The notes: generated from the letters alone by a model not told the origin. A stretch of DNA of 64,000 nucleotides from Actinernus sp. WN-2022 (GCA_030867875.1 JAOWCC010001634.1:132656807-132720806), one strand, 5' to 3'; shown: positions 23,301 through 38,300, numbered from the stretch's first letter. A program made the numbers and translations.

Positions 23301-26300
23301 GTTATGAAAGCCTACGAAAAATAGGGAAACGTTTTCAAGTTTAGTTCGCGCGCGCCGTTGACGCAATCTGATCAGACATTTTCGAACAACGAGCTAGCGC
23401 GCTCAGAGCTGCTTTTGCGCGAGCTCGCGACTGAATAAACCAAAGTACTACTTATTTATCACCTTAATTTTTCCATGTAATCATAATTGTTTTAACACGA
23501 TTAACAAAGAATTGTCTGTTTCTTGGTATAATTAACGATAAATACCGCTTGTACTGTTAGACGAAATACTTCACGAAAGTTCGGTGTGTGTACTGTAGAT
23601 GTAATCAAAATCACACCCTGTGAGCGCACCGTATTGTAATAATAATAATAATAGTTTATTTCGCCACATTCGTAGTCAATGTCTGAATTACAGTGGTAGT
23701 CAGCAGACACATAAGAACATTACCATAATATACTAAGTTCCCACACTCGGGTGTCAACACCCCTATAGTAAACTATTTAAATCTAACAGTCACAAAGTCA
23801 TTATATCTATTGGTCCTACTAACCGCTTTATTACATTTATACATTATCACTCGAACGTAAATTATAGCCGTGATGGATTTCGGTTTGGGGAGCAAGGCAG
23901 AACTTTAAATGAGGAATCTTACAGGACTTATGAATGAATTTCACGCACGCCTCATCCCGCTGTTCGTGTAGCTTAGCAATATCAGCCTGACTAAGGGCAT
24001 CTTGGTAACAGATTCTGTGATCAGATTAGCCAGATAGTCCGGTAGTGCTGCCCAGAGCTATATCACAGCTATATCATGTTTGTAATCGATACACTGTAAA
24101 CAATACGCATTTTTGCTTTGCAAACGTCTTAATTAAACCTGGGGCCCTTTGGAGCCCATGGCATTAATAATTTGAAAATAAATTATGTCATGCTAATTTC
24201 CAGGTAAAGTTAGACTCAGGTAGTTAAGGCCTGGATCTCAATCTTTTCCAAAATGGCCGCCACAAATCAAGAGGAGGTGATCTATCTCTTCGTGCTTGAA
24301 AGTTGTTTTCATGACACTTTGACAGATTCGATAAAAGCACGAGGCTAATAATTACTAGTGACAGTTTCAATGGAAACATTAAGTTAAGGAAATTAACTTT
24401 CCTCCCGAAGCCTTATCTAATATTTTCTTGAAATTGAGATCAAAGGTCACAGGATCCGTCCCTATGGCAACCATCTTTGCCAGAACGCTAAGATGTGGAC
24501 TCCACATGAGATAAAGTGAACTCAATCTTATACAACTCATTCATAAGGGCGTGGTCTCTGTATTTTAACAGTTTAGCTACATGTTCAATGTATGAAAAAC
24601 AACATCAATGCCATGCGAAAGAGTATACCAACATTGGTGATTCTGTAGAATTTGAATGTTGTAGCATAAAAGGCTGTAAAGGTACAGCAATTTGAAATTA
24701 GAGAGATTTCCAGCCTCGCTTTCATGTATTTTCTACATTTAAAATGCCAATAACTCGACAGCAATTTGAAACATTGCTTAGGAGCGAGTTATTAATATGA
24801 TTTTAAAAAATATGCGAAACTTCATAGGTAACCAACGTAGTTCTAGTAGAAAAGGCGAAGTATGACAAAACTTAGGCGCACGATAGATTAATCTAGCAGC
24901 GGCATTTTGCACTCGTTGCACTTTACCCAATTGTGAGTTCCGTAGTCATAAAGTAATGCGTTACAATGATCTAAGCGATTTGTGACAAAAGAATGGATGA
25001 GAGTTTCTATGGAATCACTGACTGGTATATTTTCAAATCCAGAAGATATTGTACAAGTCATAATAAGCTGCTTTGCAAATCTTAGAGACATGAACAGACA
25101 TAGATAAATTGCTATCAAACCATGAACCAAGATTACGAACAAGGTCCGAGGGCCAACTGAGAGAGTTTTCATTTTCATTTTTGCCAATTGCTGCCTTGTT
25201 TCGATGAGTAGGAACTCAGTCTTTCCACTGTTTGTCATTAGCTTGTCCTTAATCGTGCATCTTCTAAGATCTTCTATGCAAGCTTCAATCAATGACAGCG
25301 AGAGCAGCGGCTTGAGATGTATCATCAGCCGGTTTAAACGCCAAGTAGAGCTGGGTATCATCAGCGTACGAATGAACCTCTGGTAAATGATGGCTAACTA
25401 TGTGGAACAGTTGACTACTATAAATAGAGAACAAGAGTGGGTCCAAACAAGAAGCGTGAGGGACGCCAAATTCCAAGTCGAATCTGTTTTAACGTTCGTT
25501 GTCAATTACGACATACTGGAACCGATCCGAGAGGTATGAGCTAAACCAGGAGAGTGCTTTACCAGTGAAGCCAAAACTGGAATGCAGACGGCGAAATAAC
25601 ACAGCATGATCGATAGTATCGAAAGCAGCACTAAGATCTAGAAAGACAAGCAGAGTTACGTACTGGTTGTTCATGTTCCTCAATATGTCGTTACGAACTT
25701 TAAGAAGGGCAGTCTCAGCGCTATGGCCCTTACGGTATGCAGACTGTAAATCAGGGAAAAGGCCATGAGTTGTCATGTGATCTACTGACTGGTTACCAAC
25801 ACCCTTCTCTGTCAGTTTCGATAGGAAGGGAAGGTTGCTTACTGCCCAATAATTATTCAATAACAGGTCGTTATTGGACTTTTTCAGTCTGGAGTTGACG
25901 AGTGCTTCCTTGCAAGAGTCAGGAAAGTAACCATCCACAAGAGATAGGTTGATCATTGTAGAAATAGTAGGAAGACGTTCGTCTAGGCAGTTCTTTACGA
26001 TCTTAGTGGGCACTGGATTACTAGCACATGACTTACTGGGCTAACTAGTTATTAGTTTCTTCACACACTCAGTAGTGACAGGTTCAAATTTAGTGAAAGA
26101 AACTCCAGTTCGTAGACTAATCCCTCATCAGCACTATGAACTGCTGAACCATGGACTTCCAGTTGAAGATGTTTAGCGAGTATTAAAGTTAGAAAGTATA
26201 TTTCTGACCTTGTTACTTTCAAGAATTTGTTAAAAAATTGCAGAGGTAATTCAGTTAGAAGTGATAAACTAGCCGAAAACTTCAAATTTATTACCTTCTT

Positions 26301-29300
26301 GACGTATTTGCAAGCGCAAGTGTTTACTTCCAATCCTCCTTGGTTAGCTTTCACCTTGCATTTATTCATAACTTGACTTGTCGATTCGAAGTTCATGGTC
26401 GACATTAAAAAATATGTGATCATAAACGTTACTTTAAATTCATAAGTGTTATTGACCTGAAGCGAAGGGGTATGTGATTTATAGCGGATCTCCCGCGCGA
26501 GCCGAATGCCAGTGGAGCACCATACATATAGGTTGAGAGTAAAATATGGCTGACTTCCAGATTCCCTCGCGCCCGAACCCCTACACGCAGCGAACCGCTA
26601 CGCGCAGCGAACCCCGACGCGCAGCGAACCCCGACGCGCAGCGAATCCCGACGCGCAGCGAACCCCGACGCGGAGCGAACCCCGACGCGTAGCGAATCCC
26701 GACGCGCAGCGAATCCCGACGCACAGCGAACCCCGTCACGCAGCAAACCCCGACGCGGAGCGAACCCCGACTCGTAGCGAATCCCGACGCGCAGCGAACC
26801 CCGACGCGGAGCGAACCCCGACGCGTAGCGAATCCCGACGCGCAGCGAATCCCGACGCACATCGAACCCCGTCACGCAGCGAACCCCGACACGCAGCGAA
26901 CCCCGACACGCAGCGAACCCCGACACGCAGCGAACCCCCGTCACGCAGCGAACCCCGACACGCAGCGAACGACGTGCCTGAAAAAGTGCTGCACAGCGCG
27001 CGCACTGTTGAACCGCATGATTTAGTTTTCTTTCCGTTATTTTCTTTTTTCTTCTAAACCTTTTGAAACTAGTAAGGCAGCAAAGAGTATTCTAACTAAG
27101 TGTAATCTGCCACATTTCATATAGGATTACTGTAGATCTGTTATATCAAAGGTACCGAGTAGGTAAAGGCATGAAAGAGAAAGATATAACATACTATGTG
27201 AAAATGTGGTTCGCCGGTCTCCCGTGTTCAAGCCGGACGTGATAACCACTACACCATCGGAGAACCTACGGATTGTAGCATTCTCGATTACATTTGAGTC
27301 ACTTAACGCACGACGGATCTGATTACACTCGGATCGTGTCATTACAGTTCCTTCGAGCTAATCGCTAAACCTGCGATTAAAACTTTAGAAACGCTTTAGA
27401 AAATGGCCCCTGTTCAAAACAATCAATGGTATCTTAACAGTTCGAATATAGAATATAGATTATGAGTAAAAGTAATTTCATTTACTACTGACGTTCGAGC
27501 AACGTTTATCACTTAGTCGCGCGGTCGAAGACTGAAATGAGACATGTTCAAAAGGTCAATACACGCGGACGGAAACCGGAAGTGAGACTCTGTTCCATTT
27601 GTTAAAAACTAAATACAGTGTCCGCAAACCCAACGACACAACACCACGGTTAGCTATAGACCTAACACGACAGCGCTCTACCTAGAATGCAGCCGCGTAC
27701 AGCTGTTTGGTCCTCCCTATTGGGCCACTCGTGGCAGACAATGGTCTGGCCATTCCCTATTTTTGCCTGTCACAACACTAACCGATAGTTGAGATGTTTG
27801 GTTTTTGGCTCTCTGTCATGATTGTGCAGTGGCTCACGCTTTTCTCTCTGAGCTCGACTCTAGGGTCGAGAGCTCTACTCTATAGGCCGATGAAGTTTCA
27901 CTGACGCTTATTTCTTGCTATGCCGTGCTGTTCTCGACTGCATTCTAGTTCGAGCGCTATTCTGTTAGGTCTACTGGTTTGTAGTCCAGCTCACAAACTC
28001 TGTTATTTAAATTTAGAGATTTAAAAAAAATATAATTGCGTCAATTTTAGATAATAACAATCTGTCTTTAATATTACTTGATAAAATACCTATCAAATTT
28101 ACAATAGTTAATAATAATAATATAAAACGTTATGCATAAGTTTCGTTAATTAAACTGCCAAGTTATATATTTTGTTAAACTATTAAAAATGCTATGTTTG
28201 AACCGTCGGTGGATACTTTCGGCCAAAGACTTTCCCTTTTTCTAACCCTACGGGAAGAATTCTTAAAAGTAGGCGACAAGCCTTTTAAGGGGTGATTATC
28301 TAAGGCATGAACGTTCTTTAAAATGTTTCTGTCACTACTTTCTAACAAGTCAGATATGTTCAGGCGCTTAAGTAACTTTCGCGACGTGTTTTGAAATCTA
28401 TTCAACGCTTCTACATTCAATTCTTGCCAAATAAACACCAGTTTCAAAAATGTGATTTCGAATTTAAGGGTTATATAATTTTAAAAGAAGTGGATTTTTT
28501 TTCTTTGAAAGAAATTCTTTCCATTTATTTAAGAACTTAATTTGCTTTGACTTTGAGGCTTGATTTGAACGACTTTTGCAATTTTACTGCTTTGAGACGG
28601 TGAAAATTGTACTTTTAGAGTGTTAGATTTCTGATGAAAACTATAATGCCAACCTTACTTTAAGGATTGAAGAATTCTTATCTTGTAATTTACAACGATT
28701 TGAAGGTGAAATTGTAGAAATCTTGCCACGATGCACTCAATAAATGCTGTTGAACAAACGACTTTTGAACTTGACCGGGAACCCAGGTGACTGCAAGGGT
28801 TCGCGCAAGAGCCAATCAGGGGCTGGTATTCTGAGAACCCAATAGGAAGCACTGAACCGTAATACGTTCTGCTGAAGACGCTCTGTACAGACACAAGCCA
28901 TACGTGACTTTGGGCAAAACAATATAGACCGAGTTAGCTTGTACATTTGTTGTCCCAATTCAGATCACGTGACGGCTCTCCAGAGGATTCAGTGCTTTGT
29001 TTTCCAATCAGATAAATGTGTACGTTTCTTCTTGGGATACAGAAAAACAAGAAAACATTACTCAAGGGAAAAGTCAGGTGACCTGATTTGGGAGATCAAA
29101 TGTACAAGCTAACTCGGTCTATTGCCTTGAAAACGACGTCATTTTCTTTTTAAAAGTAGAGGTATTCATTTATTTAGCGCAAATTCTATATGAATATATC
29201 CAAATGCGCTTCACAAGGTTATTTTTAATACGGACTGCTCTTGTGCCGCAATGTGCTGCGTGCAGTTTACAATCATGAGTGATTGTTAGTACCTCACAAT

Positions 29301-32300
29301 ACCAGGCTGTTGTGTCGGGAGACAATCCCCTACACTTGGCTGAATCCTTCTTTCGATGAAACTTGCGTCAGTTGCTAATTTTCTCACGCTCTTCCCATGC
29401 CTGGCATCCATTTTGACCTAGCGCTAATATTTCTGATTGACGAGATCACGTGACCAGTTGATGCATATGGACTATTGGGGAACGGGGCTATATATATTTG
29501 AAAGAGGCCGGGAAGAATGGGACGAGGACAAAAAAAGGGAAAGAGGGGGAAGAGGACGATATTCTACCCAACACTCAAAATTGCGTGACACTAAAACGGA
29601 TGCAACCCACTTTAATACAGCCCGAGTACAGGCTGCACGCAGCCTCTAGTTATATATAGTATGACGTATCCAGACATATCAATATATCGGGTACAACGTA
29701 CTTTAATACAGCCCGAGTACAGGCTGCACGCAGCCTCTAGTTATGTATATTATGACGTATTCAGACATATCAATATATTAATATATCGGGTGCAACGCAC
29801 TTTAATACATTCCGAGTATTGGCTGCACGCAGCCTCTAGTTATATATATTATGACGTATCCAGACATATCAATATATTAATATATCGGGTGCAACACACT
29901 TTAATACAGCCCGAGTACAGGCTGCACGCAGCCTCTAGTTACTCGGGCCAGCCTGTGGCTGGCGCGAGTCAAGGTTTCCAAGTGTTTTTTTTTCCAAGTC
30001 GAGCTATTCAACACGTGACAGGATCAACCAATCAAATTCGACACCGCTCGGGCACTTCCGATATTTATAGGGGCAAAGTTCGATAATTTCCCATCAACGG
30101 GAGCGAAGGTTTGGGCAATTCTTGCCCATTATTTTGCTGAAACCAAAGGTTTCTTCGACTGAAATAGCAAGATGTTCAGTTATTCTAGGGCTAACAGGAC
30201 TTTTAGGGGCTTTCGATGGAAAATTCTCACATTTACGAAAGGGATAGCCGGAGAAATGAAGGTTTTGTTCCAATAAACCTGAACTGCTGCATCTATAAAG
30301 TGCCATAGGATTGCAGTGTTGCGTTGTTGATATTGGTGAAACGCTCTTCGTTGATACCCTGATCACACACTGTGAAGAGGTCAAATGAAGGATTTTGATT
30401 GTTGAAATGTTGGCTGTTTACCGCCAAGTACTGTCCTGAAGTACTCTTGAGACAACTGGGAAGTCTTGAAGCCAGTCTACTAAGACTTCAACTCAAGAGT
30501 CGCAAAAGCTGGAAGTGAACAGTGATTGACCTTTGTCTTTGAACGCAAACGGAATTATCTGAACTGGTGAGGCTAAATTATGTATATACGCACAAAAATC
30601 TTACTTGTTCCCTACTTTTAAGATTTTTTGAAGTGTAATGACTAATGCCTGTATAATGTAAATATGGAGACTGTAATTCGAACTGGAAATGAAATCGATC
30701 GTAAATTGAACTGTATGTACCAAGAAGAAAAAGTTGAAATCGTTAAAAGAATAACAGAACTTATAACCCTGCATAAACAGAACTGGATATGACTTAGGGG
30801 GTGTTTACATGATACCGGAACGAGTTTCATTATATATATTATGACGTATCCAGACATATCAATATATCGGGTGCAACACACTTTAATACAGTCCGAGTAC
30901 AGGCTGCACGCAGCCTCTAGTTATATATATTATGACGTATCCAGACATATCAAGATATCAATATATCGGGTGCAACACACTTTAATACAGTCCGAGTACA
31001 GGCTGCACGCAGCCTCTAGTTATATATATTATGACGTATCCAGACATATCAAGATATCAATATATCGCGTGCAACACATTTTAATACAGTCCGAGTACAG
31101 GCTGCACGCAGCCTCTAGTTATATATATATATATATATATTTAACAATTATTCGCTGAAGGCGAAGTCGATATTGGAGAATATTCCCCGAGACGAAGTCG
31201 AGGGAATTATTTACCAATATCGAATGAGCCTGAGGCGAATAATTGATTTAGTATATACAACACGGGAAACTCAACACAAAATGAGAATTATAGTGTATTT
31301 TAGTTTTATTTCTTAAATATAAGACGTGACAAATGTAACTTTTGTAAAGAAAGCTTTTTCTACACAAAGCTTAAACCTTATACACTCTAATGTTCGTAGC
31401 TTAACGGAAAATCTTACACTCTTGAATAATCGTTTAGATTCAATAAATAAACCTATTGATATTATCGCTGTAACAGAAACCAAACTAATCTCGACATCTA
31501 TAGATAATGTTGGCATAACAAACTACAATTTTTTTCACTATCATTCTACAACAAATGCAGGTGGAGCAGGTATTTATATTAATATTAATATTGCAATTGC
31601 AAGACCTGATTTAAAATTTCACATGCCATTAGTTGAATCTTGTTGGGTTGAATTTGACACTAGTCATAATAAGCCTAATAGTTTGATAGGCTGCATATAT
31701 AGGCACCCCAGTGCAAGCTTATCTGACTTTACGAAGGAAGTGGAAAGCATTATTAATAATTAATGATATGAATATTAATTTCTTACATTATAACGAACAT
31801 AACCAAATAGAAGAATACCTTGATATGCTGTATATTGATATTGATATTGATATTGCCGACATTTCTGACCATTTACCAATCATTTGAGAAAGCAACTAAA
31901 ACAGTAGATACCCTTAGGACTGTGATTGATAGACATGCTCCCTTTAAATTTGCATCCAATGCAAAGGCGAAACAATTATCAAACTAACTGATGACTTATT
32001 AAAATCAATAAAAACAAAACAAAACGAGTATCTCACCCACTTTTTGAGTAAGCTGTACAACACTATAAAGAATATGCAAATTGACTTTCCAGGATAAAAA
32101 ACAAGGCAAAAATTGACTATTACTCTAATTGTTTCCAGGAATACAAAAATAATTTGAAACAAGCATGGAAGCTTATAGGTAGATTAATTAAAAGAAAATC
32201 TAAAGGACAAACAGTTCCTAGCAGGATAATTAGGAATGGTAAAACATTTGTTGATGAAAAGGATATAGCTGACCAGTTTAACCAACATCTCATTGATGTT

Positions 32301-35300
32301 GGACCATCATTAGCTGGGCTTATTGAAGATAGTAATATCGATCCAACATCCTACATTAAAAATTTCCCCGCCTCTAGCCTTGTCATTCGCTATTATCGCA
32401 CTTCGGCCATCCCTAGATCTTCCATCCCTAGATCTTCTTTTCTGACTATTATTTGTACAATTGGAATTACAGAAGTGGAGATGAAATACCTTTTTCATCC
32501 AAACTCGCGACCAACAACAGAGCAAATAGTAAGCGCTACGTAACCGACAACCCGGAAGCCTCGCTTTCAATCCAAGATGGCCGAAGTGCGATAATAGCGA
32601 ATGTCTCCTGTAAATGAAGCAGCAGTACGTTTATGATTCTCCCAACTTAATTCCAACAAATCCTCTTTAGAAATTCCTAATAAGGTAGTAAAAATAGCTT
32701 CTGAACCATCAAAACCATTTACATCTTTTTATAATCAGTCTATTTGTTCAGGTATCGTCCCCGATATTTTTAAAGTTCCAATGGTAACGCCAATACATAA
32801 AAGTGGTATAATTAAGCAATATAACACGCTTTCCATGTCTTTGTTCTCTTATATAAACACGCGGGATATGTTGGGAGAACAAAGAAAAACTTGAAAATTA
32901 CGAGCCGCTAGGCGAGTGATTTTCAAGTTTTTCTGCGTTCTCCTAACATATCCCAAGTGTTTATATAAGAGAACAAAGATATGAAAAGCGTGTTATATTG
33001 CTTTTATAAAATAACGAACAGGAAAAACACGAGAGAAAATCCTACGCACGCACGATCAGAAGATCAATTCTCCTAACCGTAACAGTCGTCAGAAATCGAC
33101 CGACGGTGAGTTTGCACAGCGCGGGAAATCCCCCGATACAGAATTGAGAGAAACGAAGGAATGTTCTGTGGATCCTCTGGCTCTGTGTCAGTGTGTAGCT
33201 CTATTTTAAAAAAAAATCTGCTTCAACAGTCCCCGAAAAGACTAACTCGGAATTCAAGACATGCTTTCCCGGAAATTTAAGGCGAAAGGCATTCAAAGGG
33301 AATCAAGGCCTGGGTGTTTTTGTAGCTGAATGTACATGACGGAAACATGAGTCATGATTCCCCTGTTGAACTTTGAAGCAGGTTTTAGTTGAATGAACTT
33401 TTATTTTCACCAAACTCAATGGAAAGATTTAGCTGTTGGAACTTTCCTTCCAATGAGATGAGGCTAAGAGTGCAAGGTAAGAGGGAAAAACTCATTTTGT
33501 TCTGTGAAAAAAATCAACAAAATATCAACTTCACAACTGTCGCACGTGAGTTTGCAAAATTCATGTAGTTGTTCATAAAATGGCAAGGAGAAAGCTAAAA
33601 ACCTTATCTTAATTATCTAAGACCAAACAGGGTGAATGATAACAATTGGCCTTATATGAAGGCTTATTATTTCGTGACTTCGTTGCCGACAAATACGTAT
33701 ATGTCCAGTTTTAGTTTGGGATAAAAAAAGACAGAAAAAAAAAATTGAAAGAGCGTTGCCTTGCTTTTCCCTCTCGTCTAACTCTAGTCTCTAGCTCCAT
33801 TTCTTGCTCTATTCGTCTATAAGGAGGTTGTTTAAAAACTAGACGTGTTAGTCGTTTGTGTGTTTTAGTTTTACCGTACGAAATAAGTTAAACGAAAAGT
33901 GGTTTCGACTTTTGTTTGTTGGACCACAAATAGAAATATCTTGGCCGGGATGGTTAGCAAATTTGATAACTTCGTCGGTTGGCTGTATTTTTGTTAAATA
34001 TATATGTCGGTTTTGCTGATTACAATCATATTATTGAAAGTCAACGTTTGGTGAAAACATTCTTCCTTGTCGTTTGCCATTTTGATCAGTTCATCACAGG
34101 CAGCCCAGACTCGACATATATTTCCCGCCTTTTGGGTTACCTGTGGTATGTTTCATAAGCGATCTCGGAAGAGTTTACATAATTGCTCCTTGTAAATTCT
34201 CTTTTCCGATTCCTACGAAATAAATCTTCAATAATAAAAGATTGATACTTAATGAAGTTTTGTGAGTGGTTTTGGGGTGATTTGGGGACTTCTAAAGCAG
34301 TTTATTAGGCCTCGAGGTTTTGACCGTTGGCCGCGTGTCTATCTCATAGCTACAAATATACACAAGGTATGCAGCTTCGAGCCGCTTTTCATCGATGTCA
34401 CCTCACTCGCCGCCGAAATTCGACAAGAAATTCAAATCGATTTCGCCTCTGCTTTCGGCACACAAATCCAGACATGTGTAAGCACTTCTCATCCACGTTT
34501 CAGGCCAAACGACGTGAAAACGGCTTGGAAAATAAATTCCGAATTCAAAATATATCCATCGCTATGTGATCTGCAGATTGATCGGTCCACAAATCAGCGG
34601 TAGACATCGCAGGCGGTGCTTTCAAGATGCGTAGGCATGGCAACTGCATCTTGAAAGCACGCCATAAATACAGCAAGTGATAAATACCACGTATAAATCA
34701 TGCTATTTTTGTTTATAATGACCTAAGAAATATACTGAAAAAGACAATCACATGTTCTCATGAGTAGAGTTTGTTTACTTTGAGTTTGAGCTCATGCGTG
34801 GGCATGGCAACTGCATCTTGAAAGCACCGCCTGCGATGTCTACCGCTGATTTGTGGACCGATCAATCTGCAGATCATATAGCGATGGATATATTTTGAAT
34901 TCGGGATTTATTTTCCAGGCCGTTTTCACGTCGTTTGGCCTGAAACGTGGATGAGAAGTGCTTACACATGTCTGGATTTGTGTGCCGAAAGCAGAGGCGA
35001 AATCGATTTGAATTTCTTGTCGAATTTCGGCGGCGAGTGAGGTGACATCGATGAAAAGCGGCTCGAAGCTGCATACCTTGTGTATATTTGTAGCTATGAG
35101 ATAGACACGCGGCCAACGGTCAAAACCTCGAGGCCTAATAAACTGCTTTAGAAGTCCCCAAATCACCCCAAAACCACTCACAAAACTTCATTAAGTATCA
35201 AACTTTTATTATTGGAGATTTATTTCGTAGGAATCGGAAAAGAGAATTTACAAGGAGCAATTATGTAAACTCTTCCGAGATCGCTTATGAAACATACCAC

Positions 35301-38300
35301 AGGTAACCCAAAAGGCGGGAAATATATGTCGAGTCTGGGCTGCCTGTGAGTTCATTTACAATCGCGTGCCAGCGAATTTCCATGTCTATGGACTCTCATA
35401 TAAACACGACTTTCAGCCAATCAGCGCGCGAGCTTCCTCTGGGTTATTTTATAATGACTAATACAGGCAACTATAGACCTATTTCAATTATTTCTCCATT
35501 TACTAAAGTTTTAGACCGATTAGTCCATGATCAGCTGTTGCTATTTATTGAAAAACAAAATATACTATATCAGTTTCAGTTTGGCTTCAGAAAAGGCTAC
35601 TCTACAGAACAAGCAATCCTTGAAACTACTGATCTTCTCAAAACTGCAATAGATAAGAAATTATTTACTTGTGGTGTTTTTCTTGACTTATCAAAAGCAT
35701 TTGATACTGTGAACCATTATATACTATTAAAGAAACTTGAAAAATATGGAATAAGAGGACTACCTTTAGAATGGTTTCAAAGTTTCTTGACTAACCGAAC
35801 CCAATTTGTTCAAATTGGCAACTTTAGATCAAGCACGATGACCATGACATGTGGTATACCACAGCATCCACACTTGGCCCACTTCTCTTTCTTATAAATA
35901 TATACGATCTCCCAAACTCATCTAACATTTTAAGTTTCAGAATCTTTGCTGATGATACTAACATTTTTTATTTTTCTAAAAACCTTATCGAACTTCAAAA
36001 TATGATAAATGATGAATTAGAAAAAGTCTATCAATACTGCTCAGCAAATAAGCTCTCAATAAATTTTAAGAAGAGTAATTATATGCTAATTACATCACCT
36101 CAAAGAAAAAATGCAACAATCGATATTCCTAATACTTCACGCAAAAGCTGTATTAAATATTTGGGAGTTTATATTGATGAATATCTTCAATGGCATAATC
36201 AAATTTCACACGTTAATAATAAAGTTGCTAAAAATTTAGGTATTCTGTACGAATTAAGGAGATATCTCAACTTACGTATGCTAACAAACCCTTATATACC
36301 CTTATTTTAATTATGGAATTATGAGCTGGGGATTACATTCAAAACTAATATCACCAAATTGTCGTCAAAACTTAATAAGTGTATAAGATGCATTTTTTTT
36401 GCAAGTAGGCATGAGGATCTTAATCCGAATTACAAATTGCTCGGGATTCTGAAGATTGAGAACATAGTAAAAATGAAAATAGCTATACTTATACATCAAA
36501 TAAGAAGTCATTCTATAAATACTCCTGAATTTTTTTTCTTAATTTCTGGTACCTGTATCTAATATACATTCTTATAATACAAGATATGCAGCCAATGACA
36601 ACGTTTATAGGCCAAACGTTAGAACCAACTATGGTAAATTCACTTTCAAATATTTTGCTTCAGAAAACAATGCAAAAAAATACTGATTAGAGGACAGAAC
36701 TAATTTCTCTTTATCCTTTTAATCCAGTACTTGCCAGTTTTTCTCTATTCTTCTTTTTCTTCCTCCCATTTTGACTTTTGTTTTCCTTTTTTCCTTCTTT
36801 CCTTTGCTTCTCCAACATTTATTAACACTTACTATTTGAGCTAAGTCTGATTACTACACAAACATTGCGGCAGCCAACTCGAAAGCTTATGCTACTTTGG
36901 CTACCGCACTCTTACCTTTTACAACCTCTGTATATTATATTATTTTATTTTATTTATTCTGCTGTATGTTTACCGTATGTCTATGTAACTAGTGCTGATA
37001 AATAGTGTAAATAAAAATTGAATTGAATTAAAATACGGCAAAATAAGTTGTGACAGTTGCTTCTGTACATTTTATGCAAATATTTTACCTTGAAACACTC
37101 GAAGGCCATATTCTGTAGCTTTTTTGTTGAATTTCTAATATTTCTGCATCGGAAACAATCGCGAGACGCGAATTTACGCCTGCCATTTTATTAAATTTGA
37201 AACTTCTCGGAAGATAAAGTGGGAAAACCACGACTTTATTTACGTGTACTTCCATCTAGTACTCTCAGCTTAAGTCATGAACCCCGACAATAATTATTTC
37301 ATCTACGCGCTCATAGCTGCGAAGATTATTGCCGGATGATGCTAAAATAAATACGACATTTAAAAGCAATTTAGTACCAACAAAATTTCGTTTAGTTACT
37401 ACATCCAAAACCCTTCATGATGTACATTAACAGTGCATAGCCATTGTCGCGTCGGTCTCTGTGCGGGGCAGTAACAGGAAATCGTTCCCACAATGCACCC
37501 GATATCTTGATATGTCTGGATCCGTCATAATGTTTGCAATAGGCCCTTTGCAGCTAACAGTCACGTGCTGATATAATACTTCTTTAACGAATGAATTGAG
37601 CTCATGATCCCCATGGGAAAGGCGTTACCATGAATACTGGAGAGCAAGCTATCTTTAAAAACGCAGTTTTAGAAAGATCGGCAATTGATTGGAGGTGGAA
37701 AATAGCATTTGTAAATAGGTTTTTCTAATAGCAATATCGATCTCGTACAAGGCCTTTAAATAAATGAAGTCAGATATGTTTTGCTCTCCAGTACAATCAC
37801 GTGATTTGTTGGCTGCAAAGGGCCTATTCGCTCCCCCCGAGCGGAAGGCTAGGTGATAACTGGCTTACTTTTAATAATAGCGAGATTCTCTCATTCCACG
37901 GAATAATATTTGTTTAAATAAATCATTAAGAATATTTGTTGCCTGGTTTATTGTTGCATGACATTACAGTTCATAGGGCTTATAACTGTTGTTTTTTTCT
38001 CTCTGTTATTTCAATGAAGCAAGCTTATATAGTGTAGTTTATAGAACGGAAGACTAGTAACGAAGAGATCGAAGGATCAAGTGCTGCTCAGGACACATGC
38101 CGTTTATTTTTCATGTTCTCCATTCAAGTTCTCCATAGGTAAATTGTAAGCCAGTAGTTCTAAGTAGTAGGAAAAGCGTGAGGGAATATAAATTAAAATG
38201 CAAGGGGAATATATAAGTTTCATTGATTCCTTTTTCGAAAAACAGAAACAAATAATTAAAGAGGCACTGTGAACACCAAAATGATAAACATACTAAAGAG

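Larger units (their letters stand above)
31300..37032 (+). mobile_element. L2-like LINE, near full length but split by nested insertions
   Basis: The 5' part encodes an apurinic-type endonuclease (31326-31763). The RT region is found at 35455-36310 and a 3' UTR at 36700-37030 ending in a repeated AATTG tail. The middle is cut by a MITE (32383-32602) and by a 2.6-kb foldback nest (about 32808-35452). The LINE itself is about 2.9 kb once these are removed. Frameshifts and an internal deletion in the endonuclease-RT linker make it inactive. The copy at 6672-7407 is the same family. Confidence 0.85.

Noticed and set aside
26429..27005. Three overlapping minus-strand ORFs with Arg/Gly-rich repeats
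   Set aside because: They are frame shadows of the 17-bp minisatellite.
30094..30384. 96-codon minus-strand ORF between satellite arrays
   Set aside because: No recognisable domain or conservation evidence. Kept only as part of the unassigned spacer.
34262..35181. Two identical 113-codon ORFs on opposite strands
   Set aside because: They lie in the inverted arms of one foldback element. No known domain, and identity is due to the arms.
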